Source: Ashinkailepas kermadecensis (lineage: Eukaryota; Arthropoda; Thecostraca; Neolepadidae). From it: 64,000 bases of DNA. The stretch is from positions 372,001 through 436,000 of the forward strand of contig JAOTOM010004797.1 in the NCBI GenBank assembly GCA_034440615.1, given 5' to 3'. The notes below the pieces were generated by a model. The model saw nothing but the letters and a program-made list of their open reading frames with translations, made no database searches and was not told the origin of the DNA. The translations under genes and the position numbers were made by a program. How positions within the stretch are numbered: the first letter of the stretch is position 1; each line of letters starts with the position of its first letter. This document shows, piece after piece, positions 24,641-34,900 of this stretch.

Positions 24641-25330
24641 GTGGCCTTGAGGCGAGCACAGAAAGACGGCGAGCTGGCGGCGCGAGAAGCCGAACGGACG
24701 CTTCACCTGTGACAACAGAACGATAACGAACACGCCGCACGCACGCATTCCGCGGCTGAATGGTCTCATCGGCGCAGATTCGCTCTGAATGCCGGCCACC
24801 GTGGACCGAAAGTGCCGGCCGCCGGGGGTGCCGACTGAATGCAGCATTGCTACGTCACGGGACCACCCGCCGACCGGGCTCTGGGCCCCGGGCACGCCGC
24901 GTAGTCCCTGAGAGTTGGTCTTTGGTCCCAGTCCATTGTCTGTGGTGCTTGAACCTCAGGTAATGCTCCTTGGCGCCTCGCCCGTGTGCCCGATTCTGCG
25001 CTCGTCGCGTCCGTCGTGTCCGGATCGTAGCCTCGGATGTAACGTCTGTGGTCCCTGAACCGTGGCAAGTAGTCTCCGTGCATCGTCTCCGGTACCTGGG
25101 GATATGACAGTGGTCCATGGGGCTTTTGTCTGACGATGGTGATGGCCGGCCAGATGCGGCACTGTCTGGATCGTGGTCGCCGATCTCTCGCCCGTAGTTC
25201 CTCGTGTGCAGTCTCTGATCTGCGACCGACGGTTGCGATTCCCGACTAGCGGTTCCCGAACCGTGGTCTCCAGCGCCTGGTGCGGCGCCTGTGATCTCCG
25301 ATCCCTCGTCCCTGATCCGTGGTGCGCCCC
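24640..25330. other. degenerate GC-rich sequence, no gene
   Basis: Loose, diverged repeats of CTGTGGTCCCTGAACC type occur from about 24900 to 25330, perhaps an old minisatellite. The 329-codon minus ORF (24855-25844) crosses this and the next block and has no recognisable domain. Confidence 0.45.
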
Positions 25331-25700
25331 GCGGTCCCCACCCGGACGGCCCGGCCCGGCCGGCCGGCCGGGCCGGCACCGCGCCGGCACAGGGCGGGGC
25401 GGGGCGGGGCGCCCTTCCCACCGGACGGATGTGCGGAAGCGGCCGCGTTCCCACGGCGGCGGCGATTTTCCCACGCCGCCGGCGGCGGCGGCGAGGCCGG
25501 TCGCACGTGCTGACGTCACCGGCGCGCCGGCGCGCCCGCCCGCCGACACGTGACCGGCGCGGCAGTGCAGCCGGGCAGACGTGCAACGGCTGGCGTCGGA
25601 CACGTGTCACCAGACGCGGCTGGCGCGGCCGCCCGCCGACACGTGGCCGGCGAGCCGCGAGTGGCGGTGACGTCAGCCGGGCAGACGTGCGATGGCTGCG
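25330..25700. other. CpG-rich block
   Basis: Extremely GC-rich (GGCCGG, GGCGCGCC, GGGGCGGGGC words). It includes GC-box-like GGGGCGGGGC at about 25395-25412. It is island-like in composition, but no downstream exon is recognised. Confidence 0.5.
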
Positions 25701-25734
25701 CGCACGTCTGATTGCCGCCCGCCATGGTGCGACG

Positions 25735-25960
25735 GCGAGCTGGGGAGCACCGCGTGGATCCGGCACGCGGTCGGATTCGCCGGAGGGATGGAGTACGCGG
25801 CTGCTGTGGATCTGAGCCGCTGCTGGATCCACCGGAGGGAGCACTTCACCGTGTCGGATTCCCTTGAGGGGAATGGGCTCGCACGGATCCTGGATACTGC
25901 GGGATCAATTGGAGGGAAAACTAGACGTATGTGGATCCGGTACAATGTTTGATCCACTGC
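25735..25960. repeat. diverged roughly 50-75 bp repeats around GTGGATCC
   Basis: Three to four imperfect units begin GTGGATC or CGGATCC and contain GGATTCGCCGGAGGGA-like segments. They are too diverged for a firm period. Confidence 0.5.
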
Positions 25961-26083
25961 ATTCCTTTAGTGTCCGATGGACACTGGCTTATCCACCGGC
26001 CGGAAGAAGGTGTCCACAGGCACCGTTGCATCGGACATTCTCCGGGGCGTAGCAGCTCTTGCTGACCCAACTGCCAACCGGAC

Positions 26084-26275
26084 GACGGCGAACCAAACCA
26101 ACCTAAGGCGGCCACAGTACCCTCGTGTCCTGACGGCGAACCAAACCAACCTAAGGCGGCCACAGTACCCTCGTGTCCTGACGGCGAACCAAACCAACCT
26201 AAGGCGGCCACAGTACCCTCGTGTCCTGACGGCGAACCAAACCAACCTAAGGCGGCCACAGTACCCTCGTGTCCT
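26084..26275. repeat. 48-bp tandem repeat, 4 copies
   Basis: Four near-identical units starting GACGGCGAACCAAACCAACC and ending CCCTCGTGTCCT. The 16-residue peptide repeats occur in frames on both strands and are not taken as coding. Confidence 0.96.
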
Positions 26276-26329
26276 GATCATCGGGTACATACACGGCCGA
26301 CACTCTGGCAAGCTGTTTGGGGACAAATT

Positions 26330-26465
26330 AACTTTTTGATGGCCAAAGTTGCTTCAAAACTATCTCTATCCGGTGTGCATCTATAGGTCCAATGGTTAAG
26401 CTTCGGTCTGATGGGGGAGGGGGGGGGGGTAGTAAAATCAATGATTGAGAGGACCAGTGCCATAA
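26330..26465 (-). mobile_element. dispersed repeat, copy 1
   Basis: On the minus strand this shows the ordered blocks CATCAGACCGAAGCTTAACC, ATTGGACCTATAG and CAACTTTGGCCA. The same blocks, slightly changed, recur on the plus strand at 61705-61850. A C/G-rich run precedes the shared part in both. It lies just beyond the 3' end of the CR1-like LINE, so it could be part of that element or a separate family. Confidence 0.6.
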
Positions 26466-26469
26466 AGTC

Positions 26470-27690
26470 ATAAAGTGTTTAGACTTAATAAGAGCCACAA
26501 AGGCCCATCCAGTTAAGTCTGTAAATGGAAGATACCATAAGCCCGGTAAAAAGATCCACCCCAACCATCACCACTTCCTAAAGAAACCATCCACCAACAT
26601 CCTATACACCTGTCAATGCCTATCTGCCCTAGCTATCCAGCCCTATTCCCTTGATCCCCCTTAATACATGTGGATTGAATGCCTTACCAATAATTTTCAA
26701 ACTGCATTCATGCCTGCTTAAAGGGGTCTGTGCCGTGCACACTTACTTGGCATAAATCTCATCCCATCATCACAAATTAGAACTCAAAAACCAGATTTTC
26801 CTGTCTCAAAATTGTCCAACCTACTTTTAAATACATTCAATGAGGAACTCCCAACAACATCAGCAGGCAGCCTATTCCACTGATCAACAACCCTTTGACT
26901 GAAGACCTGTTGTCGCTTAACTGTCCTATACCTCAACTTGTCTAACCTGAATTGATGACCCCTATGTAATACTCTAAACAGAAGAACATCATTCAAATTG
27001 ACCTGATCTAGCCCTTTCACAATTTTGTACATTTCAATCATGCCCCCCCCATTAATCTTCTATACTTGAGTGAGTACATATCTAATGCCGTAAGCCTTTC
27101 TCCATATTCTAAGTTATCTATTCGACTGATGAGTCTAGTGGCTCTTTCTAACATATCTATATCTTTTTCTAGGTAGGGGTTCCATGCTTGTACAGAATAT
27201 TCCAGTGAGGTCGCACATATGCTAAGTACAGTTTTTTTCCATAACTTCCTTGCTCTTATATCTCACACTTCTATTAATGTGTCCCAGCATTCTGAGTGCC
27301 CTGCTTCTAGCTGAAATACATTGTTGTTTTGCTTTAAGGTCTTTTGAAACCAACACACCTAAGTCTTTTTCCTCTTCAATAACATCCAGTTCCCTCCCTC
27401 CCTTTTGTATATCTGAAAGTATCACCTCCAGACCCCAGATGCATAAACCTTACACTTATAGTTGAAAGACATCTGCCATTGATCAGCCCACTTTTTAGGT
27501 CCTCCAAGTCTAGTTGAATATTACTAGATTGATCACTACTGTTAGCCTCTTCTACCAGCTTGATGTCATCAGCAAATATGAACACTATTCCTCAGCCCTA
27601 CCTCAATGTCATTCACAAAGATGATAAAGAGAAGTGGCCCTAGAACAGAGCCCTGTGGTACAGTGGCCCCTTTGCCTATGCAATGTGACA
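26470..27690 (-). pseudogene. CR1-like LINE, 3' part of reverse transcriptase and 3' region
   Basis: On the minus strand, reverse-transcriptase motifs appear in order: VPQGSVLGPLLF (about 27625-27661), FADDIKLV (catalytic FADD at 27565-27576), then WQMSFN...KCKV in a shifted frame (about 27420-27480). Next come EEEKDLGVLVSKDLK and ALRMLGHINRSV (27222-27400), VRPHWNILYKHG (about 27160-27195), and a C-terminal segment with MIEMYKIVKGLDQVN and FSQRVVDQWNRLP (26784-27041). The set is typical of the CR1/L2 group of non-LTR retrotransposons. The 5' part is missing, and at least three frameshifts or stops make it inactive. The AT-rich tail down to about 26470 is presumed 3' UTR. Confidence 0.87.
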
Positions 27691-27780
27691 CCTCTGGGTA
27701 CGCACACACGCACACCCTATCTCACGCATATGCACACACATACGCAAATGCGCGCGCATATATATATATATATATGTCTT
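27690..27780. repeat. CA-rich and (TA)n microsatellite
   Basis: Degenerate CACACG/CACATA repeats followed by a TA run at about 27760-27774. They sit at the 5' truncation of the CR1-like LINE. Confidence 0.7.
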
Positions 27781-28008
27781 ATAAAATAAAAGACGTAATG
27801 CCCATATCTATCAACACAAGAGCACATGGAAATGCACGGACAAGGCAGGCGGAGATCCTGCGTATTTCCAGCCAGGAGTGCTGCAGATTAGTGGGCCATT
27901 GCAGATTGATTTGATGCTGTACCACTGACAGGTGTCGTCTGAGGTCTCCGCCGGCCCCATGGGCGCCACAGCTGCTGCGTGGGTGCCGCGGCGTCGGCCA
28001 CTGGTCTA

Positions 28009-28165
28009 GACCGATCTACTAGTTTGAACCGGCCCACTGGTCCGGACCGGTCCGCTGGTGTGAACCGGACTACCAGTCTGAGTTGGTCCAACGAACTAAA
28101 CTGATCCAACGGTCTGAACCGAGCCGGTCCATCGGCGGTCCGGACCGATTTGCTGGCGTGAGCCG
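28009..28165. repeat. degenerate 18-bp minisatellite, about 8 copies
   Basis: Units follow the pattern GGTCCACTGGTCTGAACC with many substitutions. The unit is partly self-complementary (GGTCC/GGACC). No coding evidence. Confidence 0.65.
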
Positions 28166-28169
28166 GCGT

Positions 28170-30400
28170 TCGTCGGTCTCCGGAGACAAGTGAGCCGACG
28201 CTGCCGAACTGAATCGGTCCATTGACCCGCGAGCTGGCGCCGTAAGTGATAAACCAAACAGCGGGAGCGGCTCCATGGTCTTGTTGCAAGTCGAATGGTG
28301 CACGAATTGACATGTTTACGATCGTTGATGGCTCGCTATGCGCTACCAAGCATGCTGCCGGGCACCGGCAGCGGCCCACCGAACTACTGCAGGCTGTGGC
28401 TGCACCACGCGATGACGTCACCCAGCTCAGATTTCCACAGGCAGACTCGACGCACTCTCCGAGGTCTCTCCGAGGGCATAGGCAAGGTGGTGGAGGGCCA
28501 GCGGTGCACATGGGCTGTTCCGCGCAGCTTTCACCTCGTGAAGCTTTTCAATCCCAGCTTCCTCGCACAGGAACAGATCAGGCAGCGTGCGACACACTCC
28601 GATGTGCCTGCATCTCCGATGCAGGCATGTCTTGATTTTCGTTCAGGATGCGTCGGTTCCCTGCGCCGATTTGCCCGTCCGACGCCATCGCGGCCGGGTT
28701 AAGAGTCCCTGGCCGCGATGGCCAGGGGCTCTCAACCCCCTCGAACGGTCTCAGGGCACCGCACGATATGTAGATCCTCAGTGGAATGTGCTCCGGTGGG
28801 TAGGGGCCCATTTCAGGTATGTGATCCAGTGGGTGGGTGCCATTTCTGGAATGCACTGACATGAACTTGGGGTGTTGCATAACAAAATCCGCTACGCAAG
28901 GTCATATGCGACCATGTTCATACGGCATCCGATGGCCCTTCGATGATGCAATGTAACAGGATGACTTTAAGCAAAGCATTTCCTTTGAATACGCTTTCAA
29001 GACGTGCGTGTCCAAATCAGTTTGTAGGCAACAATTTGCGGTTTGTGTTTCTAGATGACTTCATTGCAGACGAGGTCACGGGGTACGTATGTGCTATGAT
29101 GCCAGCAAAGAGCGGCGTAGTCGGCGTCCTTGGGACATTTTTCCGGTGTTGTTCCAGGCCGACCGTCAGACTGCGACCTTCTTCAATCTCCTCCGCTAGG
29201 GTCACTGGTGGAAGGCTCGTCTTGCAGCTTGCAGACATGCATGATGGGAAAAACAGCAATCCGTTAAACTTGACACGAACACGAAGCCCACCCGCTTTGG
29301 ACTGGTTTGCACTCGCGCGCAAACAGCACAAGACTCGGTGTCGTGGATTCCGAGCCTGGCGATGAGGAGATAAGCACAGGCAACTACGATACTATGGCAT
29401 GCTCTCACGCGAAAGTGTGTCATGCTTGCATGATTGGAAGGTCAAGATCAGCCGGCGCCGACTTTCATTTCCTTGTGGCACGAACACTGACAACCAAGCA
29501 CTTGAACACCAAAGCTCGCGAGCGGAGCACATTCGTTCTGTTCAGTTAGAACTCAGGAACGGAGCACATCTGACGCTGCTCGAAGACCTTCCCATCAGCA
29601 AACGCAGAATCACTGCTACGCAAACACCCGAAGAATGTCCATTTACATAGCGGATTGAAGCCGACTCGGTATGCAGGCACTGCCTGCTTGGTCGTTTTGG
29701 ACAGTTGTACTAGACGTTAACGGTGTGTGGAACATCGCAGTGGGAACTGGTTGGAGCCCCATATGCCTCTGACCTCCATGTTCTATATGTCCGTTTATTG
29801 CGACTCTTTTCGGCAAACATTTTGCATTTGTTCGAATAGTGTTGTTCCATGTATGCAGCTTTTCTATGGATTGTCTTGGGCCAGCATGGTGCCGGCTGCA
29901 GTACCAAGCCAATCGGTGCAAGCCGGCGGTGGGCAACATTCCCACAATTGTCACCAACCCACGGCTTTGGCACCTCCTCAAACCTAAATGTTCTTTCTTG
30001 CCGACCCCTTCCAATTAGCTAATCAACTTCTCGGTCCGAGGGAAACTCGAATTGCAATCCTCAGCAGATGGTGGGAGGATGCTGAAGTGCACGTTCTGTG
30101 GTCCCAAGGGTAGGACAAAGCGTTTTAGATGTCAACCGAAGCTATTTATAATATATTTTACAAACCTGCCTTAGCCCATGCAATTTTAAGCCAAACGTTT
30201 TGCGAGGGATTCCAACAGATAACTAGATAATCATTTTGTACACGCCGCGGAAACACGAAGCATAATACTGAAACCGTAGCAGGATGCAGCCGCAATAAAC
30301 CAGCCTTTATTTTATTTTGTATTTTTAATTCTTGCTGATTCTTGTCCGACATTTGCATTATTCGAATTTAAGCAAAAAGTTTCTGGATGTTAGCTTCAGG
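28170..30400. other. no recognisable gene
   Basis: Mixed-composition, unique-looking sequence. Several ORFs of 100-207 codons overlap on both strands, and I recognise no domain in any. A small inverted pair, GCCGGGTTAAGAGTCCC versus GGGGCTCTCAACCCC, lies near 28693-28740. Confidence 0.5.
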
Positions 30401-30403
30401 TCG

Positions 30404-30404
<1 letters not shown>

Positions 30405-30466
<62 letters not shown>

Positions 30467-30516
30467 TATAATATATATAAATATATATATTTATATATAT
30501 ATATATATATATATAT
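30405..30516. repeat. (AT)n microsatellite
   Basis: AT dinucleotides with a few AAATA interruptions. They can fold on themselves. Confidence 0.97.
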
Positions 30517-30519
30517 CAG

Positions 30520-31545
30520 AACACGGTGTGAAACGTACAAAGCCATAAACTAACACAAATAATTAACTAGGACGCAGAACCAGCATAATACTCTTAGTTT
30601 AATATCACCATGAACTGATGAAGGTGGTTATGGTGATTAGTACTCACTGGTAGGCTCTCGATATCTTACGTCACATATTGGAACCAACAGAGCAGGAATA
30701 CCTGGGCTGAAAAGAGCGCACGCGAATCACGTTGGAAGTCCTTTTCATTCAATATCATCGGGTTAATGCTACATTTTATAATTGAAGGCAGGGCTCAGCA
30801 CCCCTATAACTCTGCCGCATGCCATTGGGACGAATGTTGCTACTTCAGGCCTGCACCGCGTGTAATAATACGGCACATAGCCAGTGAAAAGTGCCACATA
30901 ATTGTCGTCGTGGTTACAATGTGGCATCACCTATAGGATGACATGAAATATAATTTCTTCCTTGGGAGATCCAGGTGTTCATTGCCAGCTACTGTCTGTC
31001 AGCTATTGTCAGCTTCAGTCCATTGGCAAGGGTCGTTCGAGCGCGATCGTGGAAGACAAACCAACAAGCATATCCCTTCCCAGCATGAGTCGAACACGGG
31101 CTAATTGGAACACACGTGTGGACCTCGTGAACAAGACGAGGATTACGTGCAGAGCATCCAAATTGCCAGTATCCACCGGCCGGCTTTAGGGATTTTAACG
31201 CCCGAAGCCTTTTTGATTTGGCATACCAGCCAATCCTTGCGTCTGATATGCTTGGACTGACATTGGGGGGTTGGGGAGGGGGAGCGAAGCAAATCCACCA
31301 CACCACTCTGCATATCATTCCACGACCCCGTATTTTGATTCATTATCCGTTCAACTCCTACGGACTATGATCGAATGTTCTATTGGGGACGGATGGCAGT
31401 AGGCTATCCTTAGAAGGATGGTCGGTGCAGGTTATTTTATAACAGAACATCCTCCGTTCCTAATACACTGACCTTATAATGTCCCCAGGCGGTAGGCCAG
31501 CAAAGACACTGAGATGCTTCCGGTACCAATCGCCTGGGATGTATA
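30520..31545. other. no recognisable gene
   Basis: AT-richer, unique-looking sequence with a G-rich run near 31265-31283. Nothing is recognised. Confidence 0.5.
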
Positions 31546-31549
31546 AAAA

Positions 31550-31733
31550 TACTCGTCAATTATTGGTCACCTGCTGGCTCGGGTATTCTGACGTATGCTA
31601 GTCAATTATAGGCCACCTGCCGGCTCCGTCATTCTGACATATACTCGTCAATTATGGGTCACCTGCCGGCTCCGTTCTACTGTCATATACTCGTCAATTA
31701 TAGGCCATCTGCCGGCTCGGCTATTCTTATATA
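31550..31733. repeat. 46-bp tandem repeat, 4 copies
   Basis: Four units starting TACTCGTCAATTATAGG and containing CACCTGCCGGCTC. Divergence between units is about 10-20 percent by eye. Confidence 0.93.
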
Positions 31734-31734
31734 T

Positions 31735-32385
31735 ACCCAGTCTAGTGCGATCCCATCGGCAAAAGGTTACCCAGGAACAGGTGCTAGGGCACCTCCACCA
31801 CCACACATCCCCAGCCTACTTTTATCAGAGCGATCCCGAACTATGTAGCATTCTCATGAAGTTCAGGTAAAAGATCACTTCACTTCAGAAGATGATCAGA
31901 TTTGACCTCGTGCATTCCCTCACTGCAAAACTTCCACTGGTGCAAACCCGGCTGCAGGTGTTCCAGCTTTTAAAAGGCGCACCCTATCGCTGGCGGCATC
32001 AGCCAGAGGTACCGGGTCAGCTGCCTCTGTGCCCGGCCCGCCGCTGCAGCCACGTGAATTGAAGACATGCAGCCACCGTGGAGGGCTCTGGACGTCCGGC
32101 GGTGACGAGGGCCTGGGGATGCTCGGCCGCGGCCGCCGGACCTGGATACGTCGGACCGCGGCCACCGACCGTGGCCCCCGACCGCGGCCGCTAAATCTGA
32201 TTGTGCGGCGGTATGATAGTCCAATGATGGTCTACATGTCCGACTACGGCAGGTGTGCAGCCGCGATTTTCTCACCGAGGAAAGCCGAAGCTAACAGGAA
32301 TAACGAAATTCGGTGCGGGACAGTTGCCGATGGGATTATTTTGTATCCCATTTGGGAGACTGCATTCACTCTCCTGTTCTTCCTC
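31735..32385. other. no gene; GC-rich in the middle
   Basis: Contains a GGCCGCGGCCGCCGG stretch near 32125 and repeated CCGCGGCC words to 32190. ORFs on both strands are unassigned. Confidence 0.45.
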
Positions 32386-32389
32386 CTCT

Positions 32390-32535
32390 TATTCTTATTC
32401 TTCTTCTTCTCCTTCTTCTTCTTCTTCTTCTTCTTCTTCTTCTTCTTCTTCTTCTTCTTCTTCTTCTTCTTCTTCTTCTTCTTCTTCTTCTTCTTCTTCT
32501 TCTTCTTCTTCTTCTTCTTCTTCTTCTTCCTCCTC
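32390..32535. repeat. (TTC)n microsatellite
   Basis: About 45 TTC triplets. The three plus frames read poly-Phe, poly-Ser and poly-Leu, and the minus frames read poly-Glu, poly-Arg and poly-Lys. All are artefacts. A purine/pyrimidine strand bias of this length can form triplex DNA. Confidence 0.98.
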
Positions 32536-32539
32536 CGCC

Positions 32540-32945
32540 CTCCTCCTCCTTCTCTCCATCACTGCCACCGCCACCATGTGGCCACGCTTGATGGTCAAAG
32601 CCACAGGATCTGAAGATGTTCGACCGCAGCCACAGATCATGCAGAGACTGCACTGAAAAAAACGGTTTGAGAACATGTTCGTTATGTTGCTCACGAAAGG
32701 ACAGTTATGGGACTTAATTTCTTGAAAGAGTGCAGTTTTTAGGCAGTGAGAGCATTTTGCGTATTTTATGTCATGGATCAACTAAGTTTCTCAATATTCA
32801 TGCGTAATTTTATCGAGACATCGTGAGAAATAATGCAGGTCTCAAGTTTTATCAAGTTGCGGCTACCATGAGAATAGATGCTGGACTCCTGGTTCATTTT
32901 CTTCCAACGACGTCCGGTCGCCATTGTTGTGCAATCTGTCCGGAG
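32540..32945. other. no recognisable gene
   Basis: AT-rich sequence leading to the left arm of the fold-back element. Nothing is recognised. Confidence 0.5.
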
Positions 32946-32949
32946 TTAT

Positions 32950-34815
32950 CCAGCTATAGCTTCACAGTGACTGCAGGTCGATGTGTGCAGATAATTATGG
33001 AGAACAATGGTAATTATAATTGCATGACATGATATTCCTTTAAAAAATTGTCTCAGTTGCTTACCATGCTTCCTTGGATCATATATCTGATCAAGTGTTA
33101 GGGCGGCAATTTCGAAAGCTCAAAATTATACGCCTTTCGCTGCTCCTAATAGAGTGCTACAACGACAGCTAGAGTGAGGTCTTGTGATTTTGTGGAATCA
33201 TGTTTTATTGGGCTCAAATGTATTAAACACCGACTTCATTGGGGTATAAACGTGTTCGGCAAACAACACAGGTGATTTTCCGTGTGTTCCCCGAACCGAA
33301 CAGCAGTGTTCGGAATACGGCACGTGTGCCTGCGCCTGTTAAAGCTAGTGAAGTATGTGTTGAATTCCGAACACGGGCTTAATAAGCATTTTAAGCCCTC
33401 AGGGTTGCACTTGGGAAGGGCGGATCCAGTAATTATCATTGGGGAAGGGGCGCATTTCCTCAGAGGGGTGCCTTCGGCGGAAAAATTCGCTAAGTGGGGG
33501 AGGGGTACACTGAAGTTTACAGAAGGGGCACCTTTCCAACCCAAAGGGGTGCATTTTTATTCTGCGCCCCTTCCCAATGATAATTACTGGATTTACCCTT
33601 GCCAAGTGTAACTATGCGGTCTTAAAATGCTTAAGTTCGGGTTCGGAATTCAGCATACACTTCACTTGTTTTAACATGGGCCGCGGTAACTCAGTTGGTA
33701 GAGCGTCGGACTTTTGATCGCAAGATTGTGGGTTCGAATCTCGCAACCGACGATATTTATCGAGTCTACCCGCGGCCAATCGGCGTGAGAGGTTGGCGAC
33801 GCTATATGACCTAGCGGTTGAATGCGTCGTAAAAGAACCAAAGGTTCTTCTTCTTCACTTGTTTTAACAGGTGCAGATACACATGCTGTATTTCGAACAC
33901 CGCTGTTCGGTTCGGTGAACATACGGAAAATCGCCTGTGTTGTTTGCTGAACAATTGTATACCGCAATGAACCCGATGTTTCATTGGGTTCAAATCCATT
34001 AAACACCGTCTTCATTGGGGTATGACAGTGTTCGGCAAACAACACAGGCAATTTACCTTGTGTTCCCGAAACCGAACAGCGGTGTTCGGAATACGGCACG
34101 TGTATCTTCCCCTGTTTAAACAAATGAAGTGTGTGTTTAATTCCGAACACGGACTTCAGTATTTTAAGCCCGCAATGTTGCACTTGGCAAGGGCGGATGC
34201 AGTAATTATTATTGGGGAAAGGGGCGCAGTTCCTCGGAAGGGTGCCTTCGGCGGAAACAATTCGCTAAGTGGGGGAGGGGTACACTGAAGTTTACTGAAG
34301 GGACACCTTTCCAACCCAAAGGGGTGCATTTTTCTCCTGCGCCCCTTCCCCAATGATAATTACTGGATCAAGCTTTTCCAAAACAAAAACTTTTAATGTT
34401 AAGTTCGTGTTCGGAATCATCTACACTTTAACAGGTGCAGATACACGTGCTGTATTCCGAACATCTCTGGTCGGTTCGGGAAACACACGGAAAATCGCCT
34501 GTGCTGTTTGCCGAACACTTGTATACCCAATGAAAACGGTGTTTAATACATTTGAGCGCAATAAAACATGATTGCCCAAATTCAGAAGGCTTCACTGTAA
34601 CTGTCGTTGCACAAGTTATTAGTAGCCGATAAAGGCGTGACATTTTGAGCTTTCGAAATGCCCGCCCTGCAGTTGACCAGATCTATAATGCAAGGAAGCA
34701 TAGTTATCAGCTGTAGACAATTTGTTTAAGGACTACAATGTTATGAGATTCAACTCACCATTGTTCTCCATAATCATGTGCACACTTCGGGCTGCAATAA
34801 CTGTGAAACTACGTC
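32950..34815. mobile_element. nested palindromic (fold-back) element
   Basis: The outer arms (about 32950-33230 and 34535-34815) are inverted copies. For example GGAGAACAATGG (left) pairs with CCATTGTTCTCC (right), and AAGCTCAAAATTATACGCC pairs with GGCGTGACATTTTGAGCTT. Inside, two head-to-tail units (about 33205-33981, including the SINE, and 33982-34565) are each palindromic. Arms carrying GTGTTCGGCAAACAACACAGG and its complement flank an asymmetric GC-rich core (TGCCTTCGGCGGAAA). No transposase is visible. The structure fits a fold-back or MITE-like non-autonomous DNA element that inserted into, or duplicated within, itself. A palindrome-driven amplification is an alternative. Confidence 0.8.
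33660..33869 (+). mobile_element. full-length tRNA-derived SINE with 17-bp target-site duplication
   Basis: The insert 33677-33852 is flanked by perfect copies of CTTCACTTGTTTTAACA (33660-33676, 33853-33869). The head is tRNA-like: the box A region reads TAACTCAGTTGGTAGAG and box B is GGTTCGAATC. The T arm GTGGG/CTCGC is intact with wobble pairs. By alignment to tRNA-Lys the anticodon would be TTT, but the anticodon stem is mismatched and the normal 3' acceptor strand is missing, so it is not a functional tRNA. A body follows, with the hairpin CGACGC/GCGTCG (33797-33802, 33834-33839), and then a TTC tail. It sits in the right arm of the fold-back element and so is younger than it. Confidence 0.9.
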
Positions 34816-34900
34816 CCACCGTTAAAGTGTTCGGTGTCTTCCTCGACCAGCACCTTAGCTGGGATTCTCACTGTCTCACATTCTCATTGAACTGTCTCCA
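34722..34900 (+). pseudogene. Jockey-type LINE reverse transcriptase scrap
   Basis: A plus-strand frame contains VKVFGVFLDQHLSWDSH (34821-34870). This matches the 'vkfLGv.lD..LtW..H' motif that follows the catalytic domain in Jockey-group non-LTR retrotransposons. The match begins just where the right arm of the fold-back element ends, and about 30 residues later the frame turns low-complexity. Only this motif supports the call. Confidence 0.6.

Noticed and set aside
24855..25844. A 329-codon minus-strand gene
   Set aside because: It lies across degenerate repeats and a CpG-rich block with another 215-codon frame open beside it, and has no recognisable domain.
32029..32781. Poly-Phe, poly-Ser, poly-Leu, poly-Glu and poly-Arg proteins
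   Set aside because: They are translations of one (TTC)n microsatellite in six frames.
33678..33750. A functional tRNA-Lys gene
   Set aside because: The anticodon stem has two mismatches, the D stem has one, the expected 3' acceptor strand is missing, and the sequence is the head of a retroposed SINE with a target-site duplication.
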